From the NCBI GenBank assembly GCA_026874595.1, contig CM049316.1, forward strand, positions 16,829,839 through 16,893,838: a stretch of DNA of 64,000 bases, written 5' to 3'. Source of the DNA: Sipunculus nudus (taxonomy: Eukaryota; Annelida; Sipuncula; Golfingiida; Sipunculidae). The stretch's first letter is position 1. Each line of letters begins with the position of its first letter. A program made the position numbers and the translations under genes. Shown in pieces: positions 48,701-56,814 of this stretch. The notes under the pieces were generated by a model. That model did not search any database and was not told the origin of the DNA. It saw nothing but the letters and a program-made list of their open reading frames with translations.

Positions 48701-49578
48701 AGGTGACAGCACAGGATTGCCTCTTTTAGCTGACAACATACTTCAAAATATTTATGGTACCAAGTTCTACCAGCATCAGATAAATGCCTGTCAAAAAGTG
48801 TCACTGACCCAGTCATTTCAGTCAACATGTTATGACAAAAATTCATATCTAAATTTATTTAATTGCTTCACTCAAATTCTTTGCATGCTATGATTTTGGT
48901 TTGAATGTTAATTTTTCAGATAAAAAGACTTTGTAAGAAAATTTTTCTAAATTCAGATGACCACCCCTTGGTGGTTCACACTTTAAACTGTTTTACTCAT
49001 ATTCTTAGCAAGGTATGTTGTTGCTTTCTTACTAATTTAGAAAATATTTGGGATGGACCTGAATTATTTAAGTGCTAAATGGTATTTTTTTTTTCATAAT
49101 GTTAACTCTCTCTGAAAAAAATATTGTGTCTGAAAACCAAGACAGAACAGTGCAGATGAACACTTTTAACTGGATTAACTTTCTCATAAACACACTCCTG
49201 TTGTTAAAATTTAACTTTTCCATACAAGCAAGTGACATAAATATATAAATAAATAGCAACAATGGTAAACTATTATCATTATTAATTGTAGCAATTAATA
49301 GATTACCTTTGAGGCTTTGTTATTATTTATATAATGTTGGTACTTTAAAGTAGATCTAATCTGACAATCAGATCATGACCATTTCATGTCAGATTCAATC
49401 AGCTCTTGATAAGCATGGAAATGGGTAGAGCCAGCTTTCTCAGAAATTTGTGTTTGTGTGTACGACAGGTGGTTGTATGATAACACCATCACAGACACAC
49501 TGACCAACTCAACAACTGTCAAACAAAACATCAAACCGTACCTTGTATTTCTTGCGGCACGTTGCCTTCCAGCGTCAT
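24657..49578 (-). CDS. CARMIL: CARMIL/LRRC16 homologue, first five coding exons (partial gene)
   Basis: Joined exons (minus strand): 49578-49542, 47335-47307, 40848-40753, 26328-26278, 24716-24657. All junctions are GT-AG and the frame is continuous (phases 1, 0, 0, 0), giving 91 codons. CARMIL proteins bind actin capping protein and myosin I at the leading edge; their N-terminus is a PH-like lipid-binding domain followed by LRRs. Seen here: VPQEIQGSLKHEV near the start corresponds to VPRELIESIKDVI of vertebrate CARMIL1. KVL-ALSEYRLYILSTKTPCR followed by LEQSVNFLEIQTLSSKRSNQ lines up, without gaps, with the KVLVLTSCRAFL...PTK and LELTFSYLEI...SKSAQ segments. Thus the N-terminus and first strands of the PH-like domain are present. 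The LRRs and C-terminal capping-protein region are outside what I can find. Homology is from remembered vertebrate sequence, so the paralogue-level name is generic. Confidence 0.88.
25320..26115. repeat. Dispersed repeat family A, copy split by the TRIM
   Basis: 25320-25629 and 26061-26115 together align with the uninterrupted copy at 13390-13790: TTTGTTAACATTGCTGTGTT continues after the insertion into GTTGTAGATAAACA, as TGTGTTTGCTAACAGTTTGTAG does in the other copy. It lies in CARMIL intron 4. Confidence 0.75.
25630..26056 (+). mobile_element. Complete TRIM (miniature LTR retrotransposon)
   Basis: Two 155-bp LTRs (25630-25784 and 25902-26056, roughly 85% identical by eye) begin TGTTACGGG. 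The right LTR ends GTAACA and the left ATATCA. TGTTAC/GTAACA is a perfect short inverted repeat. Three bases after LTR1, TGGGGGCTCATCCG (25788-25801) matches the tRNA-Pro primer-binding site used by many retroelements. AAGAGGGGGTG immediately precedes LTR2 as polypurine tract. ACAT flanks both ends (25626-25629, 26057-26060). Only 117 bp lie between the LTRs and nothing is coded, which fits a TRIM. Each LTR carries tRNA-like A and B boxes: TAGCGAAGCGG in LTR2 and GGTTCGAATCC in LTR1 fit the consensus. Confidence 0.88.
26278..26328 (-). CDS. CARMIL: CARMIL exon 4
   Basis: 51 nt, 17 codons, ALSEYRLYILSTKTPCR, phase 0 on both sides. Acceptor TATATTTTCAG|G, donor AGG|GTAAGT. It aligns with the PH-domain strand VLTSCRAFLVTARIPTK of vertebrate CARMIL1. 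The first ~20 nt of the exon together with its acceptor are copied many times upstream in intron 3 (see repeat 26303-28460). Confidence 0.9.
26303..28460. repeat. ~54-bp minisatellite carrying the exon 4 splice acceptor
   Basis: On the minus strand each unit contains TATATTTTCAG|GCTCTGTC followed by CAATATTGGCTC-like sequence, i.e. the polypyrimidine tract, AG and first ~20 nt of CARMIL exon 4. Two extra units lie just upstream of the real exon (acceptors near 26383 and 26435). About seven clear units follow beyond the inserted fold-back element (27841-28200), and two decayed ones lie at 28360-28460. Spacing is 53-56 bp. In the decoys the exon-like part reads roughly ALSQYWLY. None is followed by a donor. 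Confidence 0.88.
26459..27835. mobile_element. Fold-back element 2, inserted in the splice-acceptor minisatellite
   Basis: 1,377 bp with ~400-bp terminal inverted repeats (26459-26880 and 27436-27835). They begin TGTCACAGGACAAACTCCGA and are highly similar throughout. The arms are built of sub-repeats such as CTACTAGGACAAACTCCGAT and the palindrome CTACTAGTAG. The 555-bp centre is AT-rich and non-coding. TATA flanks both ends (26455-26458, 27836-27839). The neighbouring array unit reads AGTGCATACAATATT, showing the expected unduplicated target. No transposase is present; the superfamily is uncertain. Confidence 0.88.
28461..29170. other. Intronic, no further feature; G run
   Basis: Part of CARMIL intron 3. 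A 14-16-base G run lies at about 28969-28985. A possible 17-nt minus-strand exon at 28547-28563 is not supported, since exons 3 and 4 already join in frame. Confidence 0.45.
29173..29553. mobile_element. Tigger/pogo-like MITE
   Basis: The left end CAGCAGAGTGTCATTTATCC and right end (reverse complement CAGTAGAGTGCCTTTTATCC) form inverted termini. Subterminal GTTCAGATAA repeats are also characteristic. TA precedes the left end; the right flank is AA, so the duplication is imperfect. 381 bp, non-coding. Confidence 0.65.
29554..32184. other. Intronic; old repeat family D relic
   Basis: Part of CARMIL intron 3. From about 31490 to 31790, phrases such as GTGAGTTTCATCAAAATCCA and AAATTCCTGATATAAG recall 40550-40690 and 44300-44620, so an old dispersed repeat is present. 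A short element-like exon candidate at 30830-30864 was rejected. Small AT runs lie near 30705 and 30800. Confidence 0.45.
32185..36510. mobile_element. Element E with internal ~180-bp tandem array
   Basis: The left end has GTGTCGGAACGACAC and AATGCCCCCGCC; the right end has GCCCCGGCCACTTTGTGGCG then GGGGC. Both ends therefore carry inverted GCCCCCGCC words. Between them is an array of ~165-181-bp units, each with AGCCGTAAAACGGTCAAAAG, GAACTCGATCTGTAACTGGT and AATATCTGCAGGCATTGCGA. About two units precede and eight follow the inserted element B1. A 10-bp GGAATGAC repeat (36428-36465) lies near the right end. Non-coding. Exact termini are uncertain. Confidence 0.7.
32569..34990 (+). mobile_element. 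Element B1 inserted in the E array
   Basis: Starts GACCCATGGGTCATGACGC and ends GTCAGCTAAGCT, the termini of a family seen also at 36987-38881, 40952-41878 and (reverse) 54186-56814. AAAAAAGT flanks both sides (32561-32568, 34991-34998), and the 180-bp array resumes in phase, showing a clean insertion. The interior includes TGACCTTGACCTTTGACC repeats (34215-34660) and a CGGACGG-rich tail (34900-34940). No coding sequence. Superfamily unknown. Confidence 0.75.
36987..38881 (+). mobile_element. Element B2
   Basis: Begins GACCTATGGGTCACTG with TGCTCAGCTGAC and ends TATAGTCAGCTGAGCT. A (GGAC)n run (38795-38832) sits near the 3' end, as in the other copies. It interrupts dispersed repeat C. 1.9 kb, AT-rich, non-coding. 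A G run is at 37970-37986. Target duplication is not clear. Confidence 0.65.
38952..39319. mobile_element. Fold-back element 3
   Basis: 368 bp. It begins GGGTGACAGACAAAAGCCC and its right end, reversed, reads GGGTGAAGGAAAAAGGCCC. Both arms consist of GACAAAAGCCCAC units (about four on each side) and end inward at CCCACCCTTGACT(T/A)AAATAT in opposite orientation. A perfect 9-bp direct repeat CCTTGAGAG flanks it (38943-38951, 39320-39328). The related copy at 39780 reads CCCTAGAGAGCATAAG, the unduplicated target. The centre (~170 bp) is AT-rich and non-coding. Confidence 0.88.
39550..39800. repeat. Dispersed repeat C, copy 2 (uninterrupted)
   Basis: Aligns with copy 1 at 36825-39340 and lacks both insertions, so it serves as the empty site. 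It is non-coding and lies in CARMIL intron 3. Confidence 0.75.
39801..40700. other. Intronic; repeat D fragment
   Basis: A 112-codon plus-strand frame (39916-40254) has no splice context, is antisense to CARMIL and matches nothing I recognise. A family D fragment (GTGAGTTTAAAAAAAATTCA then CAAATTCCTGGTAG) lies at 40550-40690. C-rich tracts occur at 40365-40385 and 40436-40450. Confidence 0.45.
40753..40848 (-). CDS. CARMIL: CARMIL exon 3
   Basis: Exactly 32 codons, starting QCRDALNKPVKVSG and ending DKWEPKVL, with donor CTG|GTAGGT. GC and codon use differ sharply from the AT-rich surroundings. The acceptor context is TTTACAGAG|CAG: using the second AG keeps the frame with exon 2, while using the first AG (start at 40850) would add two bases and shift it. 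The donor is followed by an intron of 14.4 kb full of mobile elements. Confidence 0.9.
40952..41878 (+). mobile_element. Element B3 (short copy)
   Basis: Starts GACCCATGCGTCATGACGCT and ends CAGTCAGCTGAGCT, 0.93 kb. The interior has three diverged ~200-bp direct repeats, each with AGCCCCATAGCT-, GTAACAGAGACCT- and GGTTAC(G/A)ATTTG-type words (about 41150, 41325 and 41640). Non-coding; lies in CARMIL intron 2. Confidence 0.7.
41879..45556. other. Intronic, largely unique; repeat D relic
   Basis: CARMIL intron 2. At 44300-44620 a family D relic is visible (GTGACCTCTGACCTCATACA, AATCCATCAAAATCCTGTAA). C and G runs lie at 42699-42712 and 44818-44834. Minus-strand open frames at 44637-45041 are repeat and low-complexity artefacts. 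Confidence 0.45.
45557..45741. mobile_element. Short Tigger/pogo-like MITE
   Basis: CAGTCAAACCTC at the left end and GAGGTTTCATTG at the right end form inverted termini of the CAGT(G/C)AAACC type. 185 bp, no coding. TA is not obvious at the flanks. Confidence 0.5.
45713..45885. repeat. ~36-bp tandem repeat, 4-5 units
   Basis: Units with GGTCATAATTTCCAGGTTTT followed by ACTGTATATTCA recur from about 45750 to 45880. The first, GGTCATAATTGCGAGGTTTC, overlaps the end of the adjacent MITE, suggesting the array grew from the element's terminus. Confidence 0.7.
45886..46278. other. Intronic, G run
   Basis: No feature apart from a G run at 45979-45989. Confidence 0.4.
46279..47601. mobile_element. 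Inverted pogo-like termini bracketing CARMIL exon 2
   Basis: CCGTAAAATCTCCACTTAAA at 46279 and its exact reverse complement ending at 47601 are each bordered by TA (46277-46278, 47602-47603). Extra GCGGTTTTAA repeats lie inside the right end. They look like the two ends of one 1.32-kb element, yet CARMIL exon 2 lies between them. Either two truncated elements landed head-to-head or an element has carried the exon. An 88-codon plus-strand frame (46745-47011) and an overlapping minus frame have no recognised homology. Confidence 0.6.
47307..47335 (-). CDS. CARMIL: CARMIL exon 2
   Basis: A 29-nt exon between a strong acceptor (CACTTTTTTGCAG) and the donor GAG|GTAAGG. With the base carried over from exon 1 it reads GSLKHEVWEE. 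It is only recognisable because the phases from exon 1 and into exon 3 fit and VPQEIQ+GSLKHEV matches the family N-terminus. It sits between inverted transposon-like termini at 46279 and 47601. Confidence 0.8.
47880..47970. repeat. Dispersed repeat family A, short relic
   Basis: TTATAAAAATTGGTCAGAAA and CATCTTGTTTATATCCATG match the 5' part of the copies at 25340 and 52380. Intron 1 of CARMIL begins at 49541 on the minus strand, so this relic is intronic. Confidence 0.5.
48035..48606. mobile_element. TA-flanked MITE with TAGTCCGTCCC termini
   Basis: Left TAGTCCGTCCCAGTTCCC and right (reversed) TAGTCCGTCCCAAAGTC form ~40-bp imperfect inverted repeats that also share TGTCCGCATGTTTTT. TA borders each side. 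The interior contains a short plus-strand frame from an ATG at 48377 (MEECTVKQCREDTIHG) meeting a GT, possibly a leftover first exon of the parent element. Confidence 0.7.
48607..49541. other. CARMIL intron 1, no further feature
   Basis: Non-coding, AT-rich; nothing else recognised. Confidence 0.45.
49542..49578 (-). CDS. CARMIL: CARMIL exon 1 (coding part)
   Basis: The ATG at 49578 lies in a good context (CCAAAATGA) and is the first Met after an in-frame TAA 18 nt upstream. It encodes MTLEGNVPQEIQ plus one base of a Gly codon, then a CAAG|GTACGG donor. Six bases upstream of the ATG is a TTTACAG that could be an acceptor, so a 5' UTR intron is possible and the true first exon may lie further upstream. 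Confidence 0.8.
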
Positions 49579-50250
49579 TTTGGACTGTAAACCTACTTAA
49601 CCAGCTTGAATATATCACATGAAGTATATATTTGCTTATTCCGGGGTATGCGTTGTCATTCTTGGCAGATTTTTCTTGCAAGCTGAATCATTTGTCAGTT
49701 TACTTGCTTTCAGGGGAGTGTCCCACTTTCAGTAGCTGTGACGTCACCGGGGGAACACTTCCTGCGACAAGTGTCTCCATCTGCTGAATGACAATTTAAT
49801 TAGAAAAGTTGTTTTTATACCAGCCGCTAGATGTCGCGAGCTGTTGATTTAATTCCATATCAGGAATTTTCCCTTGTTAGGGTCAATTAATAAGAAAACA
49901 CTTATTAACCCTGCGCGAGGCGAGAGGTATTGTTTTCACTCGATTCTGAGTGTGCGTGTGTTTTTATTTCCGGACGATATCTAGAGACGGTAAACTGATG
50001 TTATTGAAATTTATCATATAGGCTGGTGTTGTGAAAGTGTTCACGAAGTTCAATTTTGGTGTAAATTCAAGCGTAAATAACCTCGAAATGTGTGTTTTAT
50101 GGGTTTTTATAGTACATTTTACCACTTGCACTTGTTGAGTGTGACCACACGGGCGTCTGTCGAGCGTGATTCGTTACGTCATAGGCGTCAATGACGTCAC
50201 GCCCCCCTGCCTGCTTCCTTGAATGGTGTCCGTACACTAAACCCAACCCG
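49579..50250 (-). promoter_or_regulatory. Candidate CARMIL 5' UTR and promoter
   Basis: Directly upstream of the exon 1 ATG. Compared with its surroundings the stretch has more CpG and GC. A perfect palindromic CRE, TGACGTCA, lies at 49739-49746 and another at 50192-50199. No TATA box at a convincing distance was identified. The transcription start is not determined. Whether a divergent transcript starts on the plus strand is open. Confidence 0.5.
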
Positions 50251-50499
50251 ACCCGAATTATTTTTTTAAAATATATTTAGAAAGTTCTTACTTGTTCGAG
50301 TACAAAAAAAAGTTCGCGACCAATACCGCATATTTTAGGTCCCCTGTGGAGGGTGAAATGTATCGGCCGATACCCGGTGAAAATGGCCATTTCTGCTGCA
50401 CAGGAGTGAATACAACCAAGTCATCTACAATTTCATTATAACCAAAGTTTCACCCATCCTACTGGCATTTGTTTTATTTATTCAAATAAGATATGGTTT

Positions 50500-50625
50500 T
50501 ATTTGAAGGGGGGGGTTTCCTTTTTTAGGTGGGGGGGGGGTAAAAAGTGTGGGGGGGGGGTAAAAATGTGTGTGTGGGGGGGGGGGCTCTGTGTGTTAAT
50601 TAGTGTGTGGGGGAGGGGGCCATGT
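50500..50625. repeat. Cluster of long G runs
   Basis: Four or more runs of 7-13 G separated by T/A-rich spacers (50509-50516, 50531-50540, 50552-50561, 50576-50587, then GGGGGAGGGGG). Strong G-quadruplex potential on the plus strand. Confidence 0.8.
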
Positions 50626-50850
50626 TGAGCCAGGTGTTTTTTTTGGCGATAATAGAGGAATGCATGAATTAAATTATTGGATTTTGAAAAACCTGTGGAA
50701 AAAAATTTATTTAAACATATTCTGTATGTTTCATCCTGACACAAAAAATAAGTTTGTTCAAAAAGTTTTGGTTTAACTAATTGTCTGTTGTGATTTTTCT
50801 CCCCAATTGTAAAGAGAATGCTGTTTTTCCTGAAATGCACCTACAGGTAA

Positions 50851-51323
50851 GAGGGACCTATTTCCAGGCCCTATATATTATCATATAAGATGCACAAGTT
50901 GGGGGCTCTGGGAAAGTTTTTTCTATCGAGTGTTTGGGATCATGTGATACATCAAACTCAAGCTCAGCTCCTGCACTTCTATTTTGTTCCAGGAAAACAG
51001 GGGGTTCAGTATCTCATTTTCGCGGTATATGACAGAAAGCTACAGCTTCTAAAACTGGCCATTAGATGTCGCCACCTCTCAAGACATTTCCAGGAATCAC
51101 ATATATAACTTTCAATCCCCTCCAGCATAAACCAAAAAAAGGCCAACCCTGCTATTTTTTTCATTTATTTAATTTCTCCTATCACCCACCTGCCATACAT
51201 ATTGTATGCATCCTGAAATATTTTTCCCCTGAAATTTTCTGCTGCCCTGCAATATTTAATGCCCGCTCACTCTTGACGCCACAAATTGGGCCGACCCTGA
51301 CCGGACCCGGAAATAGGTCCCTC
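50851..51323. mobile_element. PIF/Harbinger-like MITE with GAGGGACC termini
   Basis: GAGGGACCTATTTCC at the left and its complement at the right form the termini. TAA flanks both sides (50848-50850, 51324-51326). 473 bp. Small plus-strand frames inside have no recognised homology. A TGACGTCA lies just outside at 51353-51360. Confidence 0.75.
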
Positions 51324-51326
51324 TAA

Positions 51327-53294
51327 CCTAAACCTACGTTCATCATGGGAGATGACGTCACGCCAAGTACATCATAGGGGGGGGGGGGTGGCATGGTTGT
51401 TGTTCGTTATATATGTTTATTGTCAAGTTCTGCAATTCCACGGTGTCCAGGGCGTTTTTCAAAATATTCAGTTTAAAAATTCCCAGGAATAACACAGGTT
51501 TAATTAAAATTCCATATCGCTATCTACTGCGCAGGGTTTGCATCACCATATTGGACGCTTTTATTAATTTTATTATGCATATAATTCAATTTATGCTCAC
51601 ATGAAGAAAGCACAAATGTCATTATTTATTTCTTTATCTGAACAAAACATCACAGCAATAAACTTTCCATTATTGTACAATAAGACTATATTTTTAGACA
51701 AGTATAATAGAACTGGGCCTCGGCGTGCTTAAAATTCTGGGCAGTACTGCACACATAGGCCTTTTCTGTGTCTAATATTTTAATAATAAATGATAATAAA
51801 AAATACGCATATTCCCTAAGAAATATACATCATTTCATATACCCACGAAGAAGGCAATAAATACGCCTTGTATACCTATAAGCCTCAAGGGTATAATTCA
51901 AAGACAGGGAAAACACCCAGTACTTACCAAAAATTAGCAAAATTATAATATAACTAAGTTTAAATGGATATGAAATAATAAGTTCATTAGATTCATTTTA
52001 CATGATGTGTAAACCATCGATTTAAAATAGGCTCTTCACGGTCGGCCAAACGGGGACGAGGCTTACCACTCTCCCAATAATAGGGTGAAACATATTAAGT
52101 ATATATATATATATACAGTCGGGATTTGTATAGCTTAACTATATTGCAATAATATGCCTTCTTCTACCCCCATTCAACCTCATCTGCCCTTCCCCATACC
52201 CCAAAACATCCCTCGGGATGCCGGCAATTGTTGGAACAACCATTTAAAGGGACCAATCACCTATATCTGATCCGCCATATATATTCAATATTAAGTATAG
52301 CTTTTATTTCATAAACGTCAATTTTTTTTAAATTTACCCAGTCCTGCTTAATACACTAAAGGTAATCCCTTGGAGCTTTTATAAAAACGTGGATATCACC
52401 GCAAAAAGGATGCTTGTTTTGTTTATATCAACATGTTTATAATATGTGAGGGTCCGCAGAAATAATTAAAAAAAAAAATCAACGAGGGCATCTGGCAGCA
52501 AGTCAAGAAATCCAGAGCTTTGCAAGTGGCGTTTCGCAACAAGGGACCTTTCTACCTCCGCATATATGCAACCTACCACATTAGGTCCATATTCTCAAAG
52601 GCGAACTTCCTGTCGGGGCCACTGGCATATATAATTATGTTACAGTGAATGTTTGAAATCAGGTAATACATGATTTATATTACAGAGTAACTTTATATAT
52701 ATATAGGTAAATACGATACGCATCATCGATATGGTTACCGATACACTTGTCATGATGTATGCCAATATATGGTCGTTCCGATCAAACACTATGAGTGTTA
52801 AAAATATAGTGAAAATACCGACCTAAAACACTAAAATCATAGCTATTCGTAAAGCGTAACCAACTTTAAATTTCTTTATATATATTTCTTCATTTATACG
52901 TTGGCATTTTAAGACTTGAATAAGTGTTTTCGTCTAAGCGACTGGTTGAGGAATTTATGTAGGCAACACATGTCGTGCATCAGTGACAATTCGGCGCATG
53001 TAAGCGATGAAGGATGAATATTACGATTGGACGTCGTTATTGTAGAAATCGATGGTCATTTTATAAAAACCAGATCGAGATTTTAATATAAATATTCTTT
53101 ATAAGGTTAAGGAAAAAAAGAGATGGATCATATTTTACCGTTAATGTTACGTATCTCAGGCCATTTATGAAACGAAAGATTTGGTCTAACTGAAATGACT
53201 ATATATATACCATGCAGTCGACGAAGCGAACACTACAGAACTGAGGTTTTAAGGTGGTACTGGCATGTGGCTCGGTCTTCTTAACCCAATATAA
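51327..53294. other. Intergenic; repeat family A copy at 52360-52590
   Basis: GTAATCCCTTGGAGCTTTTA, GGCATCTGGCAGCAAGTCAA and AACAAGGGACCTTTCTACCT identify a third family A copy. The rest is AT-rich without genes. A G run is at 51378-51388 and a short AT run at 52099-52118. Confidence 0.6.
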
Positions 53295-53295
53295 G

Positions 53296-53296
<1 letters not shown>

Positions 53297-53363
<67 letters not shown>

Positions 53364-53366
53364 AAT
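53297..53366. repeat. (AT)n microsatellite
   Basis: About 70 bp of AT dinucleotides with one interruption. Confidence 0.9.
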
Positions 53367-54185
53367 TATCTGCATTGTCTATTTCATTTGTTTATGAAAG
53401 TCTTTATCCATAGAGTTTTACATCAGAAAAATAAAACGCAAAGGGTATCGGGTATCGATTTGATTATGGTTTTGCAAGAAGAGGGACAGGTTTTGTGCAC
53501 AATCACATCGCAAGTTATATATATTCTGTTTTTGATCAATATAATACTATATACAACTGAAACTTGATCTATCTGCAGTTTTACAGGGTGAAAAGACGGA
53601 ATTTTAATAAATAATTGATAGTTATTGTGACAGTGTTCGGCACTTCTTTCTTTTACTGCGGCACCTCTTTCTTTTTTTTTTGTATCTATAATTCATCGAT
53701 TAGAACGGGACGGACTTTGATCACATGGTCCATCAAGCCGACTTGAAAATTCCTATAAATGGCCTTAATCAGCCCGAGGAGTAGACACGGTAGCGGCTTT
53801 CACTATCAGTCTTTCACTCAACGCAACCCATTTAGAAGTCAACATTTGTAACAGGTCAGGTTCAGTTTGACAAAATATCGAAAAAAATATCGATATATGT
53901 CAACCATATGACGAAACGCAATTTGCATGCGAAGCACCCTATAACGGTCGACATACCAATATATCGATACCATCGCACATCCCTATATTTCCCCATTCTT
54001 TGCAAGCCCTTGAGGAACGGAGTTAGACTTTGCATGGATCTTTACATTCCCTCACAAGCCACCAATTAAAGGTGACCATAATGTTAGATATAGGTGCGTT
54101 TCGTAGCTCAAGGGCGTTACCCTTGGACAGACCCTACAGGAACACTCGGCTCTGAACCCTAGGACTAGGACTATAGGATCTAGTT
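53367..54185. other. Intergenic; possible hAT-type terminus
   Basis: CATCGCACATCCCTAT ending near 53985, next to repeated ATATCGATA words, resembles the end of hAT-like elements (reversed: AGGGATGTGCGATGG). The partner end was not located, so this is only suggestive. No gene seen. Confidence 0.3.
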
Positions 54186-56814
54186 AGCTCAGCTGACTAT
54201 AAATCATCTGAGCTATAGTCGTGGTCCATTGTCCGTCGTCCGTCCGTCTGTCTGTCCGTCCGTCCGTAAGACTGGCACGTTTCGACACCATTGGACCTAA
54301 GAATCTGAAATTCGGCATACAGTTAGATGTCCCCAAAATCTCCTACCATGCCGAAAATTTGGTCAATAGGACTTTCTTCCTTCGAGATATTAAGGAAAAA
54401 CCTCATTTTTTATTAGAAATCTATTTTCACACTTCAGGACTGCCTGATATCAAAACCACTCATCTGGTTTTCTTCATATTTACCATAAATATTCCTCTAT
54501 ATAGTTCCTATGCACATGCCAGAAATTAAGTCAGTATTGTTTAATTTAAAAAAAGTTATAGGCCCAAACATAATGAACTTTGTAAAAAAATCAGGAAAGA
54601 TATTTGGTCACTTAAGACCAAAAGTATAAAAGGTAGAGACTTTTTCTCAGTAATACAACTTTAATTAATCAAAATTTAATTGTATATAAAAAATTAGATC
54701 AAAATCTGTTAAACTTTTTTTAAATATTGGCAGAAATATAAAATTGGTACCTTAAATTTTGCCCAGGTTTGACCATGGCACGTTTTTTTCCCTGTAACTG
54801 CTGTGGATTTAATTTTCAAATCATGTTTTTATTTGCATTTCAACTGTTAACACCGAAAATTTGAAACCAGTTGATCAAAAACTGTAGATTTTGTTCAAGT
54901 TTTCAAGCACCATGTCACATATTGTTTACATCAAGCTAGTGTTATGCAGTTAGCTAGAGCTCAGCTCCACAGCTTCAGCTCTAAGTTCCTTTAATTTTGC
55001 ATACAGTTAGATGTCTCTAAAACCCCTACCATGCCAAGAATTTGGTCACTAGGACTTAATTCCTTCGAGATATTAATGAAAAACTTCATTTTTCCATTAA
55101 AAACCCGGTGTTACACTTTAAGACTGCCTTAAATCAAAACCACTGATCTGACTTTGATCATATATAATATACATATTTTTCTATACATTCGCTATGCACA
55201 TGCCAGAAATGATGTCAGTATTGCGTAATTGTTTTAAGTTATGGGCCAAAACATAATGCACTTTTTAAAAAATCAAGAAATATATTTTCTCCCTTAACAA
55301 GAGGATTGCTGAAGCTAGAGATTTTGTCAGGGATGTAACATTATTTAATCAAGATTGAATTGAATACCAAAAATTATTTCTAAATTTTTTTCAAATTTTA
55401 TAAGTTATTAGTATAAATATAAAATAAGTACCTTAAATTTTGCCCAAATTTGACCATGGCACGTTTGTTTCCTGAGAGCACTGTTGATATAATTTTCATA
55501 TCATGCACGCATAAGGATTTCATCTTTGTAGTTTAGAAAGCTGAAAGAAATTGGCAAAATATTGTAGCTTTTATTAATGTTTTAATGAGACTATGTCAGA
55601 CCCAGGCTAGCTAGCCCCTCTTCAGTCACCTGTATGTTGACCTTGTTGACCTTTCATCAAATTATGCACGCTTGAGGCGAGACATACACTGGGGCAGCCT
55701 AGCAGGTAATGCCCAGCCACAGTTGACCAAGGTGTCCAACCCAACTCATCTAATAGTTGTTTTGAAAAACAACATAACAATAAACAATAAATTAATAAAT
55801 TTATATTGGTTTTTAATAACAAATTAATAGAAAGGAATTTGTTAGTTGATGAGTAACAGAAAATTAACTTGCAGTTACTGATGATGTAAGATTCTTGTAT
55901 GGATGGATAGAATGTTTCTGTTAGTGTTATTCCAAATAACACCATGCAGTCACCTATGGTATTTTTCAGTTAAATTTTAATGATAAAAAATAAATCATAT
56001 TATTCATTACTAATCATTAGGGATCATATGAAGGAAATAAATGATAGACAAAGATGCAGTTGATAATATTAATCTAGATTCCTACTGTGTCTAGTGTGTA
56101 GATTGATGTGAAAGTAGTCCAAAGTGAATATATTACATTTATTTTTTAAAATTTAAATAAAAGCCATAAAACCAGGTAATTATGATCATCAATTAAATTT
56201 GTGAATTTTGTATATTCTGGATTCTCAACATCATTGTTTGGCTAAATCTAAATAAATACTAGACATGGTGCGAATGCTTTGCAAATGTATTTGAATATGA
56301 ATATGAATATGTACTGCATTTAAAAATTTATTGCATAAGAATGGGAATTCAGGTAAAAAATGAAAATATTTGAACACCAGTGCAGATACTTTTAAAATGT
56401 ATTCATGAATGCATTCATGAATATAGTCTATAATATTATTTTGATAATCATTTCCATTATATTTTATTTTAAAAAATCATATGAATTTCTTATTATTTTT
56501 TAAATAAAAATTATATTGGCACAATATTTGTTATTAAAATTTAATAAATAGTTAAACTCTTTTATTATATGTGCTGCTGATAAGATATATGGCCAATTCA
56601 AAATCTGTGTGACAATAGCACTCCATTTGTTAATAAAATAAATGAAATCAATCCTCTTCCTTGTCTCCAAAGATACTATCAAAATCATACATAAGCTAAA
56701 CACCAACAACTCATAATAAAGCTTATATTTATTACCACACAAAATCAGCATGTGCCTCATTCCCAAATCATATTTTTATCATATATAACAGCTGAGCGCA
56801 GTGACCCATGGGTC
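54186..56814 (-). mobile_element. Element B4, reverse orientation
   Basis: AGCTCAGCTGACTATAAATC at 54186 and GTGACCCATGGGTC at 56801-56814 are the two termini of family B in reverse orientation, with the CCGT-rich tract at 54236-54267. The interior contains a long direct duplication: 54310-54780 and 55005-55465 share CATACAGTTAGATGTC, CTACCATGCC, TTCGAGATATTAA and AAATTTTGCCCA. 2.63 kb, AT-rich, no convincing coding region. The 107-codon minus frame near 55800 is not supported. Confidence 0.7.
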
